Positions 50,961 through 62,959 of a stretch of DNA of 64,000 nucleotides are shown piece after piece; position 1 is the stretch's first letter; each line of letters begins with the position of its first letter. The stretch is from the NCBI RefSeq assembly GCF_000344615.1, contig NZ_KB467824.1, forward strand, positions 3,040,786-3,104,785, in the 5' to 3' direction. A model generated the notes under the pieces. The model ran no database searches, had not been told where the DNA came from, and saw nothing but the letters and a program-made list of their open reading frames with translations. The position numbers and the translations under genes were made by a program. The DNA comes from Janthinobacterium sp. CG3 (GTDB taxonomy: Bacteria > Pseudomonadota > Gammaproteobacteria > Burkholderiales > Burkholderiaceae_D).

Positions 50961-53318
50961 ATGACCTCATTGAAAACTTTAAAAGAATCGCTCTCAAAAG
51001 AATTAAATGAAGACCAAATTGATTACGGGAAAATTCTCGCTCTTGCAGGTGATATCGCAAAGCTCGATGATAAAAATGTTCGTTTCTCTGTTGATGCTAG
51101 CCATGTATATAGATTGGGTATTGAACTCGTTTCAAAGCAAGAAACAGCAGTTGCTGAGTTAATAAAAAATGCATATGACGCCGATGCAATCAAAGTAAAC
51201 CTTATATTCAAAAATTCTGACTCAAGCGGTGGAGAGCTTACAATTATTGATAATGGTGAGGGTATGTCACGAGATAGGCTGATCAACGGATTTATGCGTA
51301 TCTCGACCCAAGAAAAAGTGGAAATGCCTATCTCGAACCTCTACAAACGACAGCGCGCTGGACGTAAAGGTATCGGACGATTTGCCGCCCAAAGATTAGG
51401 GACCAAGCTGTTAATTGCAACACAACAGGACTCAGAAAAATTCTCACTTCAAATTGCTATTGATTGGGACATTTTTTCAGGCGGAAAAGACTTAAATTTA
51501 ATTTCCAATCAAATCAGCCTCGGCCCCAAGTTAGCACAAAAAGGAACAATACTCAGGATTATTAACCTTCGCGACGCATGGAGTGAAGCACAAATTCAAC
51601 GAACTTTTCGATTTGTATCTGAGCTCTTGCAGCCGTTCCCTCTGGCTAAAAAAAATGACGGCATGGTACAAGCAGACCCCGGCTTTAAAGTGGAATTTTC
51701 CAGACTGCAAAGTGGTCAGATCAATGTGGTAGCTAGCGAGGAACAGAGCATTTTCGCCCATGCATTGGCGACAATCTCTGCAGAAGTAAATAATGATGGG
51801 CTAGCCATATTAAATTTATTGTCTGAAAAATATAAAATCGATATACAAGATAGAAAAATAATATTTGATCAACGAGTAAAAGCTAAAACTGGACTAGCAA
51901 TCGAAAAATATCCACTACTAGCCGGAATCCGATTCAAAGCGCACTATTTCATTACCGATGAACTCCCACCGGGAACTCGCAGCCTAGCTCGGGATGTGTT
52001 AAACCGGCAAGGTGGCATACGGGTTTACCGAAACGGTTTTCGGGTATTACCCTATGGCGAGACGTTCGATGACTGGCTGGGCCTGCAGCGATCAAGCGCA
52101 TTGAGGGCCTTATTGCCCCCACACCACAACACGAACTTTCTAGGATTTGTTGAAATACTCGATGTGGGTGGTGTACGATTTGAAGAAACTGCCAGCCGAG
52201 AGGGCCTAATTGAAAACGAAGCTTTTCTTCAACTTCAAGATTTTGTTTATCGTGCCCTCATGATGGGAGTTATAGAAATTGGCCAGGCGCGGGAGAAAAA
52301 AATATTTGCCGGTGAGAGTCGGAAAAAAAATACGGAAAAACCGTCCCCGCAAGCTAAAGCGGCTGAACTCGCGAATGCCCTGCGCACGGCTGCTGGTGTG
52401 GCCATATCTTCAACGTCTTCTTCCAGTACCAAACCTGATAGTCAGGCGGATAATGACACCCCACCGGATACCGATCCCCCTCTGCCCTTTAGCTCCGGCG
52501 ATATGAATAAATTGGCTGATGAGGTTGAAAAATTAGGGCTAGAGTCCCAAGAAGTTTTAGAAGAGAATGGAATGCTTCGCGTGTTGGCAAGCCTTGGCTT
52601 AACTATTGGTGAATTCACCCATGAAGTTAGGCATGCCATCGCAGCGTTAAGCGCAACCGCAACACTCATTAGGAGTGAAGTTCCCATTAAGCATCCTCTT
52701 TACTCCTCTAGTGAGTCGATGCATGAAAATATTGAACTGCTCCGCAGCTACGTCAGATATTTTGACAATGCAGTAATTCAAAATGCTCACCGTGAATTGA
52801 GCGTGCATGAAATCCGTGACTTGGTCAACGAATTTTCAGCGATAGTCAAGCCAACTTTGGATCGACAGAAAATTAATATAGAATCAAAATTTTTTGGACA
52901 TGATTTATTTACTCGGCCAATGCATAAATCTGAGTGGGCGTCTATATTTTTAAATTTATTCACGAATTCCATGAAAGCCATTCACCGAGCCGGAGGGAAA
53001 GGGAAAATCCTTATCGAGAGCGGTATCGTTGATGATCGTTTATACATACAATTCTCCGATAACGGAGATGGCATTCCCGTAGAAAATCGAGATAAAATTT
53101 TCGACGCATTTTTCACCACGAGCACTCCCGTAAATGTACTATCTAGTGATTCAGAAAAGCTGATTGGAACAGGCTTGGGCATGAAAATTGTCCGCGATAT
53201 TTTAGAAGGTTCCAACGGAGAAGTCGAATTAGTAGATGCGCCGAAAGGTTATTCAACCTGTTTCAGAATAGAAGTTCCGAAGGCAAAAGATGAAGAGGTT
53301 GGCGATGCCAAATACTAA
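50961..53318 (+). CDS. Dual-GHKL protein: MORC/Hsp90-like ATPase fused to a histidine kinase
   Basis: 785 aa from ATG 50961 (10 bp after the methyltransferase stop). N-terminal GHKL ATPase: N-box QETAVAELIKNAYDADA, G1 LTIIDNGEGMSRD, G2-like RAGRKGIGRFAAQRLG. A ~280-residue middle domain follows, then a low-complexity linker (~420-500, Ser/Pro/Asp-rich). The C-terminal kinase has H-box LTIGEFTHEVRHAIAAL, N-box ASIFLNLFTNSMKAI, G1 IQFSDNGDGIP, F-box KIFDAFFTT and G2 GTGLGMKIVRDILEG. No membrane segment. A kinase whose sensor is itself a Hsp90-fold ATPase is unusual. It probably phosphorylates the next gene's product. Confidence 0.9.
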   Translation: MTSLKTLKESLSKELNEDQIDYGKILALAGDIAKLDDKNVRFSVDASHVYRLGIELVSKQETAVAELIKNAYDADAIKVNLIFKNSDSSGGELTIIDNGEGMSRDRLINGFMRISTQEKVEMPISNLYKRQRAGRKGIGRFAAQRLGTKLLIATQQDSEKFSLQIAIDWDIFSGGKDLNLISNQISLGPKLAQKGTILRIINLRDAWSEAQIQRTFRFVSELLQPFPLAKKNDGMVQADPGFKVEFSRLQSGQINVVASEEQSIFAHALATISAEVNNDGLAILNLLSEKYKIDIQDRKIIFDQRVKAKTGLAIEKYPLLAGIRFKAHYFITDELPPGTRSLARDVLNRQGGIRVYRNGFRVLPYGETFDDWLGLQRSSALRALLPPHHNTNFLGFVEILDVGGVRFEETASREGLIENEAFLQLQDFVYRALMMGVIEIGQAREKKIFAGESRKKNTEKPSPQAKAAELANALRTAAGVAISSTSSSSTKPDSQADNDTPPDTDPPLPFSSGDMNKLADEVEKLGLESQEVLEENGMLRVLASLGLTIGEFTHEVRHAIAALSATATLIRSEVPIKHPLYSSSESMHENIELLRSYVRYFDNAVIQNAHRELSVHEIRDLVNEFSAIVKPTLDRQKINIESKFFGHDLFTRPMHKSEWASIFLNLFTNSMKAIHRAGGKGKILIESGIVDDRLYIQFSDNGDGIPVENRDKIFDAFFTTSTPVNVLSSDSEKLIGTGLGMKIVRDILEGSNGEVELVDAPKGYSTCFRIEVPKAKDEEVGDAKY

Positions 53319-54423
53319 TTTTTTATGCATAGATGATCAACAAGATCGCACGATAGATGATCTATTGTCACTCCTGCATAAGAGTAACAAGGAATTATTA
53401 GTTGAAAGAAAAACGCCGATTGAGTTAGCCGCACAGATTAAACAAATTTCAACAGCCAGCAAAGAGAAAAATAATTTCGGATTGCTACTTGACCTCCGTC
53501 TTGATCAAGAGGCGACGGATGATCACCCCAAAGTACCATATAGGGGGCCGACCTTAGCGCAAGAACTACGAACGCGGATGACAGAGAAGAAAATAGCCCC
53601 TTTTCCGATCGTCCTCTGGTCGATCACTGAAAAATTCGTCAAGTCGTTTGACGAGTCGTCTCATGACTTGTTTGATGCGGTTTTCGGTAAGGATGACCAG
53701 ATCATCGATCAACCTGCCCAAGTAGCTATACAAATGATTTCGCTAGTAAATGGATATGCCCAGATAGTTTCTAACAAGAAGGGGCGCCTGGCCGGTGCTA
53801 TGCTTGGGTTTGGACAAGAGTCAACTGTTGGCCTGCACGAGTCATTCGTTGAAGAGTTTAAATACTTCGTCGAAGGCAAGGCTGTTCACGAAATTTCGTC
53901 CTATCTACTGAACAGTCTCATCGGGCCAACGGGGCTACTAATTGATAAAACATTGTTGGCTGCCAGGCTCGGCATTGACATTGCAAAGTCAGGTGCAAGT
54001 TGGACTCAGTTACAGGTTGAGCTGGAAATTGCGCGTTACGGTGGGCCCTTTTGCGCCGGATGGCAACGTTGGTGGTGGTTCACTGTAGAGGTATGGTGGA
54101 ATAATTTAAATGCTAAGCAACCCAATCTTCGTCGAATTGGAGCGGCGGAGCGCATTAAAATTCTCAATGATAGGTTTGGGTTCGCCCTTAAGGCTGCAAC
54201 TCCGATCGAGGCGGACTACAGCGACAAGTTTTTTTGTATTTGTGTCGCCACCGGAAAGCCTCTCGATCCTGCCGATGGATTCAGAGTAGCTGAGTTAAAT
54301 ATGAAGCCATGGCAGGATACTGCATATGTGTCGGGATACGCCGCGTTAAATCGAATAGAAAAAACAAAATGGCGAATTAGTTCTGCAGACCGTGGCCGAT
54401 TTGACCGTCTAAAGAAGAGCTAG
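53305..54423 (+). CDS. Receiver-like protein with unknown C-terminal domain
   Basis: 372 aa; ATG 53305 has AGAGG 6 nt upstream and overlaps the kinase stop by 14 bp. Residues 1-~150 look like a receiver: acidic pair D10-D11 (FLCIDDQQD), phospho-acceptor D63 (LLLDLRLD), switch residue in PIVLWSIT and a Lys in FGKDD. A long insert follows D67. The C-terminal ~220 residues (ARYGGPFCAGWQRWWWFTVEVW, then KFFCICVATGKPLDPADGF, MKPWQDTAYVSGYAAL) match nothing I know; no HTH is seen. It is a candidate phosphorylation-controlled effector. Confidence 0.72.
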   Translation: MPNTNFLCIDDQQDRTIDDLLSLLHKSNKELLVERKTPIELAAQIKQISTASKEKNNFGLLLDLRLDQEATDDHPKVPYRGPTLAQELRTRMTEKKIAPFPIVLWSITEKFVKSFDESSHDLFDAVFGKDDQIIDQPAQVAIQMISLVNGYAQIVSNKKGRLAGAMLGFGQESTVGLHESFVEEFKYFVEGKAVHEISSYLLNSLIGPTGLLIDKTLLAARLGIDIAKSGASWTQLQVELEIARYGGPFCAGWQRWWWFTVEVWWNNLNAKQPNLRRIGAAERIKILNDRFGFALKAATPIEADYSDKFFCICVATGKPLDPADGFRVAELNMKPWQDTAYVSGYAALNRIEKTKWRISSADRGRFDRLKKS

Positions 54424-54425
54424 AT

Positions 54426-55148
54426 ATGGCTAAGCGAGTTAAACCGGCAGAAATTAGACGCAGATTGTCGAACGACTTGATAAGTTTATCTCAAATTTTA
54501 GAGCGTAACACGTCAGCAGTCGTCCTGAACGCAGACGTTTTGAAATCGTCGGCAAACCAATGCTTGCAAGATCATGGGAAGTTTTGGGAATACCAGGTTG
54601 CCGGTCTCCAGTTGCAAGTCATTGCTCCGCAAAATGTTTTACCGAAAGGGGCGGGAAAGGTACTTAATTTAACGATTGATCTCGACCTTTGTGGCTTTTG
54701 TGATGAAGAGTTGGAGCATAGCTTTAAAAAATTAATACTCAAGGTCAGAATCGAAAATGAAGATCGAAGCAGCATGTGCTCGTGGCATTTTGATCAGCAC
54801 ATTTTTGACGAAGTTGACGAGTCTATCGAAGCCCATCCGCTCTATCACTTTCAGCACGGGGGTCACGAAATGAAGGAACTCGCAGATTCGCTCGGCAAAG
54901 TACTTCTGCTTCCCGCTCCAAGGATGGCATCCCCGCCAATGGAAGCCATTCTGTGTATTGATTTTCTATTGTCGAATTTCGCAGGCAATGAATGGAAGAA
55001 CCTACGAAACGACGCGACATATGTGAAACTGTTGCAAGAAGCACAGTTTCGACTGTGGAAGCCCTACGTTGAACGACTCGCAACATGGTGGGCGAAAGGC
55101 CCCAAGTCAAGCGCCCCGATCTTGGAACTCTGGCCACATCTGGCGTGA
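54426..55148 (+). CDS. Unknown protein, last gene of the island operon
   Basis: 240 aa, starting 2 bp after the previous stop. It is soluble. Conserved-looking patches are CSWHFDQHIFDEVDESIEAH, HPLYHFQHGGHEMKEL, VLLLPAPRMASPPMEAILCIDF and EAQFRLWKPYVERLATWW. His and Asp residues in the first two could form a metal or catalytic site. The order suggests it acts with the receiver protein. I do not recognise the family. Confidence 0.7.
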   Translation: MAKRVKPAEIRRRLSNDLISLSQILERNTSAVVLNADVLKSSANQCLQDHGKFWEYQVAGLQLQVIAPQNVLPKGAGKVLNLTIDLDLCGFCDEELEHSFKKLILKVRIENEDRSSMCSWHFDQHIFDEVDESIEAHPLYHFQHGGHEMKELADSLGKVLLLPAPRMASPPMEAILCIDFLLSNFAGNEWKNLRNDATYVKLLQEAQFRLWKPYVERLATWWAKGPKSSAPILELWPHLA

Positions 55149-55155
55149 CAACAGG

Positions 55156-55332
55156 CTATTCCTCGGCAATTTTCCTCATAGCACGAAGCTTCACGGCAAT
55201 CGACTCTAAGTCACGCAGTTCGTTGCTTCGAGTGTCCAAAGGAGTATTTTGGGCATCTGTAATGTTACGTTTCGAATACTCGAGCGAAGTAAGCAATATT
55301 TGGATTTCATCGCGTGAAAATTGAAGGGTCAT
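55156..55332 (-). CDS. Small protein convergent with the island operon
   Basis: 58 aa, ATG at 55332 with AAGGA 6 nt upstream: MTLQFSRDEIQILLTSLEYS, then KRNITDAQNTPLDTRSNELRD and LESIAVKLRAMRKIAEE, ending TAG. It is helical and charged, with a heptad-like C-terminus. It ends 8 bp from the operon's last stop. Codon use is AT-rich as in the island. It could be an antitoxin or a regulator, but no family is recognised. Confidence 0.65.
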   Translation of the reverse strand: MTLQFSRDEIQILLTSLEYSKRNITDAQNTPLDTRSNELRDLESIAVKLRAMRKIAEE

Positions 55333-55648
55333 AACAGTTCCTTACAGAGTGAAAAACGTAGAAAATTGCTATTTTTAGCATGGTGTCCTTTTTCCTGGAC
55401 ACCCATAGTGTACGACAAACAACGCCCGAGAATTTTTGTGTTGTGCCATCTAGAAACCACAACGTTAGATGAACACTAAGTCCTTAAGTCGAAACGAATT
55501 TCGATACTTATCTAGTGCTCCCCCAGTTATAAGAAAGCACGAGATGAGCCTCTTCGCGTTTTGAACGGCGATGATGCAAAAGACCGAAGCGAACGGCGAC
55601 GTGTGGTCGTTACCGATGAGCAAGGCGCTGCGACGACGGCGCTACCGG
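55333..55648. other. Right non-coding segment of the island
   Basis: AT-rich start with the likely promoter of the small minus-strand gene, then a rise in GC toward the repeat. No coding sequence, RNA gene or integrase was found. The boundary with chromosomal sequence is the start of the 299-bp repeat. Confidence 0.5.
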
Positions 55649-55947
55649 CGCGTAAACGACGTCGGGGCCAGGTCTGGCACGCCGCCATTCCCTTAAGAAT
55701 GGTGACATGCCAGACCTGGCCCCGATCCGCGTTCCGCGGCGGTGGCTGCCTAGCTTAGCGCTTGCGCGGCGGCGGCAGGTCGGTGCAGACGCCTTCGTAC
55801 ACTTCGGCGGCCAGGCCGATCGATTCGCCCAAGGTAGGGTGCGGATGGATGGTCTTGCCGATGTCGGTGCCGTCCGAGCCCATTTCAATGGCCAGGGCGA
55901 TTTCGCCGATCATGTCGCCGGCGTGGGTGCCGACGATGCCGCCGCCG
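55649..55947. repeat. Island right boundary: 299-bp direct repeat (copy 2), part of intact lpdA
   Basis: Matches 48355-48653. It supplies the 3' end of the intact lpdA reading frame plus its downstream palindrome (55664-55723). Integration therefore left the essential gene whole. Confidence 0.9.
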
Positions 55948-57545
55948 ACGATGCGGTGGGTCTCGGCGTCGAACAGCAGCTTGGTGAAACCCTCGTCGCG
56001 GCCGTTGGCCACGGCGCGCGCGCTGGCCGCCCACGGGAACAGGCCTTTTTCAAGCTTGATGCCCTTGGCCTTGGCTTCGTCCTCGGTGATGCCGACCCAT
56101 GCCACTTCGGGATCGGTGTAGGCCACCGACGGGATCACCTTGGCGTCGAAGTAGGCCTTCTGGCCTGCCGCGGCTTCGGCCGCGACGTGGCCTTCGTGCA
56201 CCGCCTTGTGCGCCAGCATCGGCTGGCCGACCAGGTCGCCAATGGCGAAGATGTGCGGCACGTTGGTGCGCATCTGGCCGTCGACGTTGATGAAACCGCG
56301 GTCGGTGACGCTGACGCCGGCCTTGTCGGCCGCCAGTTTCTTGCCGTTCGGGCTGCGGCCAACGGCCACCAGCACCATGTCGTAGACCTGCGGCGCGGGC
56401 GCCACGGCGCCGGCTTCGGCCGCCTCGAAGGTCACTTTGATGCCTTCGGCGAGCGCTTCCACCGCGACCGTTTTGGTCTTGGTCATGATGTTGTCGAAGC
56501 GCTTCTCGTTGAACTTCTGCCAGACCTTGACCATGTCGCGGTCGGCGCCCTGCATCAGGCCGTCGAGCATTTCGACGACGTCGATACGCGCGCCGAAGGT
56601 CGAGTACACCGTCGCCATTTCCAGGCCGATGATGCCGCCGCCGATGACCAGCATGCGTTTCGGGATGGCGCGCAGTTCCAGCGCGCCGGTCGAGTCGACG
56701 ATACGCGGATCTTCCGGCACGAACGGCAGTTTGACGACGGCCGAACCGGCGGCGATGATGGCCTGTTTGAACTGCACCACTTGCTTGCTGCCGTCGTCGG
56801 CCGTCACTTCGATGTGGAACGGGCTGACGAACTGGCCGACGCCGCGCACCACGTTGACCTTGCGGCCCTTGGCCATGCCGCTCAGGCCGCCGGTCATCTT
56901 GTTGATGACTTTTTCCTTGTAGCTGCGCACCGCGTCGATGTCGATTTGCGGCGCGGCGAACGTCACGCCGTGCTTGGACATCGTGGCCGCCTCGTCGATC
57001 ACGGCCGCCACGTGCAGCAGCGCCTTCGACGGGATACAGCCAACGTTCAGGCATACCCCGCCCAGCGTCGCGTAACGCTCGACGATGACGGTGTTCAGGC
57101 CCAGGTCGGCGGCGCGGAACGCGGCCGAATAACCGCCGGGACCGCCGCCGAGCACCATCATGTCGCATTCGATGTCGACCTTGCCGGTGTAGCTGCCGCC
57201 AACCGGCGCGGGCGCGCCGGCTACCGCCGCCGGAGCGGCGGCTGGCGCGGCTGCGGCGGGTGCCGTCGCCGCAGGTGCGGCGGCGGCAGGCGCGGCGGCT
57301 GCGCCGGCGCCCTCTTCCAGCACCAGCAACAACGAACCTTCGGCGATCTTGTCGCCGATTTTGACTTTCAATTCCTTGACCACGCCGGCGTGGCTGGCCG
57401 GGATTTCCATGCTGGCCTTGTCCGACTCGACCGTCACGAGCGACTGATCAACCTTGATCGTGTCGCCCACTTTGACCATCAACTCGATCACTTCCACTTC
57501 TTTGAAATCGCCGATATTGGGCACTTTCACTTCGATCGTACTCAT
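55755..57545 (-). CDS. lpdA: Dihydrolipoamide dehydrogenase with N-terminal lipoyl domain (PDH E3)
   Basis: 596 aa from ATG 57545 (GGAG 6 nt before). Residues 1-75 form a lipoyl domain with the modified lysine in [13 protein letters not shown]. An Ala/Pro linker (~80-115) precedes the FAD domain: [20 protein letters not shown] and the redox disulfide [20 protein letters not shown] domain: [21 protein letters not shown]. The dimerisation domain ends with the catalytic HPHPTLGE. It reoxidises dihydrolipoyl groups of E2. It is the third gene after aceE and aceF. Its 3' end coincides with the island repeat. Confidence 0.96.
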   Translation of the reverse strand: MSTIEVKVPNIGDFKEVEVIELMVKVGDTIKVDQSLVTVESDKASMEIPASHAGVVKELKVKIGDKIAEGSLLLVLEEGAGAAAAPAAAAPAATAPAAAAPAAAPAAVAGAPAPVGGSYTGKVDIECDMMVLGGGPGGYSAAFRAADLGLNTVIVERYATLGGVCLNVGCIPSKALLHVAAVIDEAATMSKHGVTFAAPQIDIDAVRSYKEKVINKMTGGLSGMAKGRKVNVVRGVGQFVSPFHIEVTADDGSKQVVQFKQAIIAAGSAVVKLPFVPEDPRIVDSTGALELRAIPKRMLVIGGGIIGLEMATVYSTFGARIDVVEMLDGLMQGADRDMVKVWQKFNEKRFDNIMTKTKTVAVEALAEGIKVTFEAAEAGAVAPAPQVYDMVLVAVGRSPNGKKLAADKAGVSVTDRGFINVDGQMRTNVPHIFAIGDLVGQPMLAHKAVHEGHVAAEAAAGQKAYFDAKVIPSVAYTDPEVAWVGITEDEAKAKGIKLEKGLFPWAASARAVANGRDEGFTKLLFDAETHRIVGGGIVGTHAGDMIGEIALAIEMGSDGTDIGKTIHPHPTLGESIGLAAEVYEGVCTDLPPPRKR

Positions 57546-57691
57546 CGCATACTCCATCGCTCCCCTCGCCGCCGTAACGGCCGCGCGGGGTAAAAAGAGG
57601 GATGCAGGCGGCGCCTCGGCGCTTCGCCTGCCCTAGGATAGCGGCGCGGGCGGACCGCCCGTCAAGGCGGTGCGCCCGCGCCGGATTCACA

Positions 57692-59035
57692 TCACAGCAG
57701 CGTCTTGCGCAGGTCGGCCAGCACTTCGCCCAGGTAGACGGAGAAGCGCGCGCCCATGGCGCCGTCGATGACGCGGTGGTCGTACGACAGCGACATCGGC
57801 ATCATCAGGCGCGGCTGGAAGGCCTTGCCGTCCCAGACCGGCTTCATGGCCGCTTTCGACAGACCCAGGATCGCCACTTCAGGGGCGTTGATGATCGGCG
57901 TGAAGGCCGTGCCACCGATGCCGCCCAGCGACGAGATGGTGAAGGTCGCGCCCTGCATGTCGGTCGGTTTGAGCTTGCCGTCGCGCGCCTGCGCCGACAA
58001 TTCGCCCATCTCTTGCGCAATCTGCGCCACGCCTTTTTTGTCGGCGTCCTTGATCACCGGGACCATCAGGCCGTTCGGCGTGTCGGCCGCGAAGCCGATG
58101 TTGTAGTACTGCTTCAGGATCAGGTTTTCACCCTTTCCGTCGATCGACGCGTTGAAGGCCGGGTACTTTTTCAGCGCCGCGACGGATGCCTTGATGACGA
58201 AGGCCAGCATGGTCAGCTTGACCGCTTCCTTGTTCTTGGCGTTGCCGGCGTTGGTCGAGACACGGAAGCCTTCCAGCTCGGTGACGTCGGCTTCGTCGAA
58301 CTGCGTCACGTGCGGGATCATCACCCAGTTGCGGTGCAGGTTCGGGCCGCTGATCTTCTTGATGCGCGACAACGGCAGCAAGGTGGTTTCGCCGAACTTG
58401 CTGAAGTCCAGCGACGGCCATGGCAGCAGGTCCATGCCGACGCCCTTGCCCGCGGCCGCCACCGGCGCGGCGCCGCTGGCGACCGAACCGGCCATGACGC
58501 CCTTGACGAAATTCTGCACGTCCTCCTGCAGGATGCGGCTTTTCGGGCCGGTGCCTGGAACGCGCATCAGGTCGACGCCCAGTTCGCGGGCGAACTTGCG
58601 GATCGACGGCGAGGCGTGCGCCAGCGCGTTGCTTGGCGCGGCGGCGGGCGCCGCGGCCGGGGCCGCAGCCACGGCCGGGGCCGGAGCCGGGGCTGCGGCG
58701 ACGGCCGCGGCCGGAGCTGCCGCTGGCGCCGCGGCCGCGGCCGCTGGCGCAGCCGGTGCCGGCGCGGCGGCTGGCGCCTCGGCCGAAGCTGCCGCGTCGC
58801 TGGTCTCCAAGATCAGCAGCAGGGAGCCTTCATGCACCTTGTCGCCGACCTTGACGCGCATTTCTTTCACTACGCCCGCATGGCTGGAGGGAATCTCCAT
58901 GCTGGCCTTGTCCGATTCCACCGTGATGAGCGACTGGTCGACCTTGATGGTATCGCCCGGCTTGACCATCAACTCGATGATTTCCACTTCCTTGAAATCC
59001 CCGATATCCGGGACGTTAACTTCCACAATGCTCAT
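57692..59035 (-). CDS. aceF: Pyruvate dehydrogenase E2, dihydrolipoamide acetyltransferase
   Basis: 447 aa. One lipoyl domain (1-75, lysine in [13 protein letters not shown]), a very long Ala/Pro linker (~80-130), the peripheral subunit-binding domain ([29 protein letters not shown]) and the acyltransferase core ending in [16 protein letters not shown], with catalytic His and Asp. Only one lipoyl domain is present where E. coli has three, but LpdA carries another. It forms the core of the complex. Confidence 0.96.
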   Translation of the reverse strand: MSIVEVNVPDIGDFKEVEIIELMVKPGDTIKVDQSLITVESDKASMEIPSSHAGVVKEMRVKVGDKVHEGSLLLILETSDAAASAEAPAAAPAPAAPAAAAAAPAAAPAAAVAAAPAPAPAVAAAPAAAPAAAPSNALAHASPSIRKFARELGVDLMRVPGTGPKSRILQEDVQNFVKGVMAGSVASGAAPVAAAGKGVGMDLLPWPSLDFSKFGETTLLPLSRIKKISGPNLHRNWVMIPHVTQFDEADVTELEGFRVSTNAGNAKNKEAVKLTMLAFVIKASVAALKKYPAFNASIDGKGENLILKQYYNIGFAADTPNGLMVPVIKDADKKGVAQIAQEMGELSAQARDGKLKPTDMQGATFTISSLGGIGGTAFTPIINAPEVAILGLSKAAMKPVWDGKAFQPRLMMPMSLSYDHRVIDGAMGARFSVYLGEVLADLRKTLL

Positions 59036-59071
59036 AGCGTTTGCTCCGTTTTTCTATTCGTCAGAACCGCG

Positions 59072-61768
<2,697 letters not shown>

Positions 61769-61908
61769 TTGGTGAGTCTCCTTTATAAGCGCCCCACCAA
61801 GATACCCGATCGCTGGTGGACGGCATTTCGCTGATTATTTACCAATACCCTAAATTAGTCTGGGGATTCTAACAGGCTATTCCATATTTTTCAAATTACG
61901 ATACGTCT

Positions 61909-61923
61909 TTTCACAATGTGAAA
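61909..61923. promoter_or_regulatory. Palindrome TTTCACA-A-TGTGAAA in the aceE/folD intergenic region
   Basis: A perfect 15-bp inverted repeat about 140 bp upstream of aceE and 130 bp upstream of folD. Nearly the same palindrome (TTTTCAC-T-GTGAAAA) occurs at 48218. It could be an operator for a GntR- or CRP-like protein controlling pyruvate dehydrogenase. The region also holds AT-rich promoter sequence. Confidence 0.45.
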
Positions 61924-62055
61924 TTACCCCATGGGATTTATGCTGCGCCGCCGCATTTATTCTCCAGAAATCGGCGCCGGCGCGGCTGAAAACGCGGTCG
62001 AAGGGGCGCGCCGGCTTTATAATCTCGGTTTACCTATCACCACCAGCCAAAAACC

Positions 62056-62901
62056 ATGCCAGCTCAACTGATCGACGGAATCCTGCTCTCCCAAACACTG
62101 CGCGGCGAAATCGCCGTGCGCGCCAGCGCCCTGACCGCCAAGGGTAAACAGCCCGGCCTGGCCGTGATCCTGGTGGGCGAAGACCCGGCCAGCCAGGTGT
62201 ACGTGCGCAACAAGGTCAAGGCTTGCGGCGACGTCGGCTTCCATTCGGTGTTGGAAAAATACGCGGCGGACCTGTCGGAGGCGGCGTTGTTGGAGCGCAT
62301 CAACGCGCTCAACGCCGACCCGGCCATCCACGGCATCCTGGTGCAGATGCCGCTGCCCAAGCACATCAACCCGCACAAGGTTATCGAGGCGATCTCGACC
62401 TCGAAGGACGTCGACGGCTACTCGGTGCTGAGCGCCGGCGAACTGCTAACCGGCCTGCCGGGCTTTCGCCCCTGCACCCCGTACGGCTGCATGAAACTGA
62501 TTGAAAGCACCGGCGTCGACCTGCGCGGCAAGCACGCCGTCGTCATCGGCCGCAGCAACACCGTCGGCAAACCGATGGCGCTGCTGCTCTTGCAAGCGAA
62601 CGCCACCGTGACCATATGCCATAGTGCGACGCCGGACCTGGCGCACCACACCCGCGGCGCCGACGTCATCGTCGCCGCCGTCGGACGGCGCAACACGCTG
62701 ACGGCGGACATGGTCCGTCCCGGCGCGATCGTCATCGATGTCGGCATGAACCGCGACGATAACGGCAAGTTGTGCGGCGACGTCGATTTCGACGGCGTTA
62801 AGGAGCTGGCCTCGCACATCACCCCGGTGCCGGGCGGCGTCGGTCCGATGACGATCACGATGTTGCTGATGAATACCGTCGAAGCGGCGGAACGCGACTA
62901 A
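62056..62901 (+). CDS. folD: Bifunctional methylene-THF dehydrogenase/cyclohydrolase
   Basis: 281 aa. Catalytic [14 protein letters not shown] (Lys of the Y-x3-K motif) and [13 protein letters not shown]; the NADP Rossmann half has [20 protein letters not shown] and the C-terminal [18 protein letters not shown]. It interconverts methylene-, methenyl- and formyl-tetrahydrofolate. Divergent from aceE. Confidence 0.96.
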   Translation: MPAQLIDGILLSQTLRGEIAVRASALTAKGKQPGLAVILVGEDPASQVYVRNKVKACGDVGFHSVLEKYAADLSEAALLERINALNADPAIHGILVQMPLPKHINPHKVIEAISTSKDVDGYSVLSAGELLTGLPGFRPCTPYGCMKLIESTGVDLRGKHAVVIGRSNTVGKPMALLLLQANATVTICHSATPDLAHHTRGADVIVAAVGRRNTLTADMVRPGAIVIDVGMNRDDNGKLCGDVDFDGVKELASHITPVPGGVGPMTITMLLMNTVEAAERD

Positions 62902-62959
62902 ACTTACACTGCGCCGCGCCCGCCGTGCGGGGCGCGCCGACGACCACTAGGACACACTG

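Noticed and set aside
48654-55648. Prophage or ICE
   Set aside because: No structural, replication, integrase or conjugation gene lies in the island.
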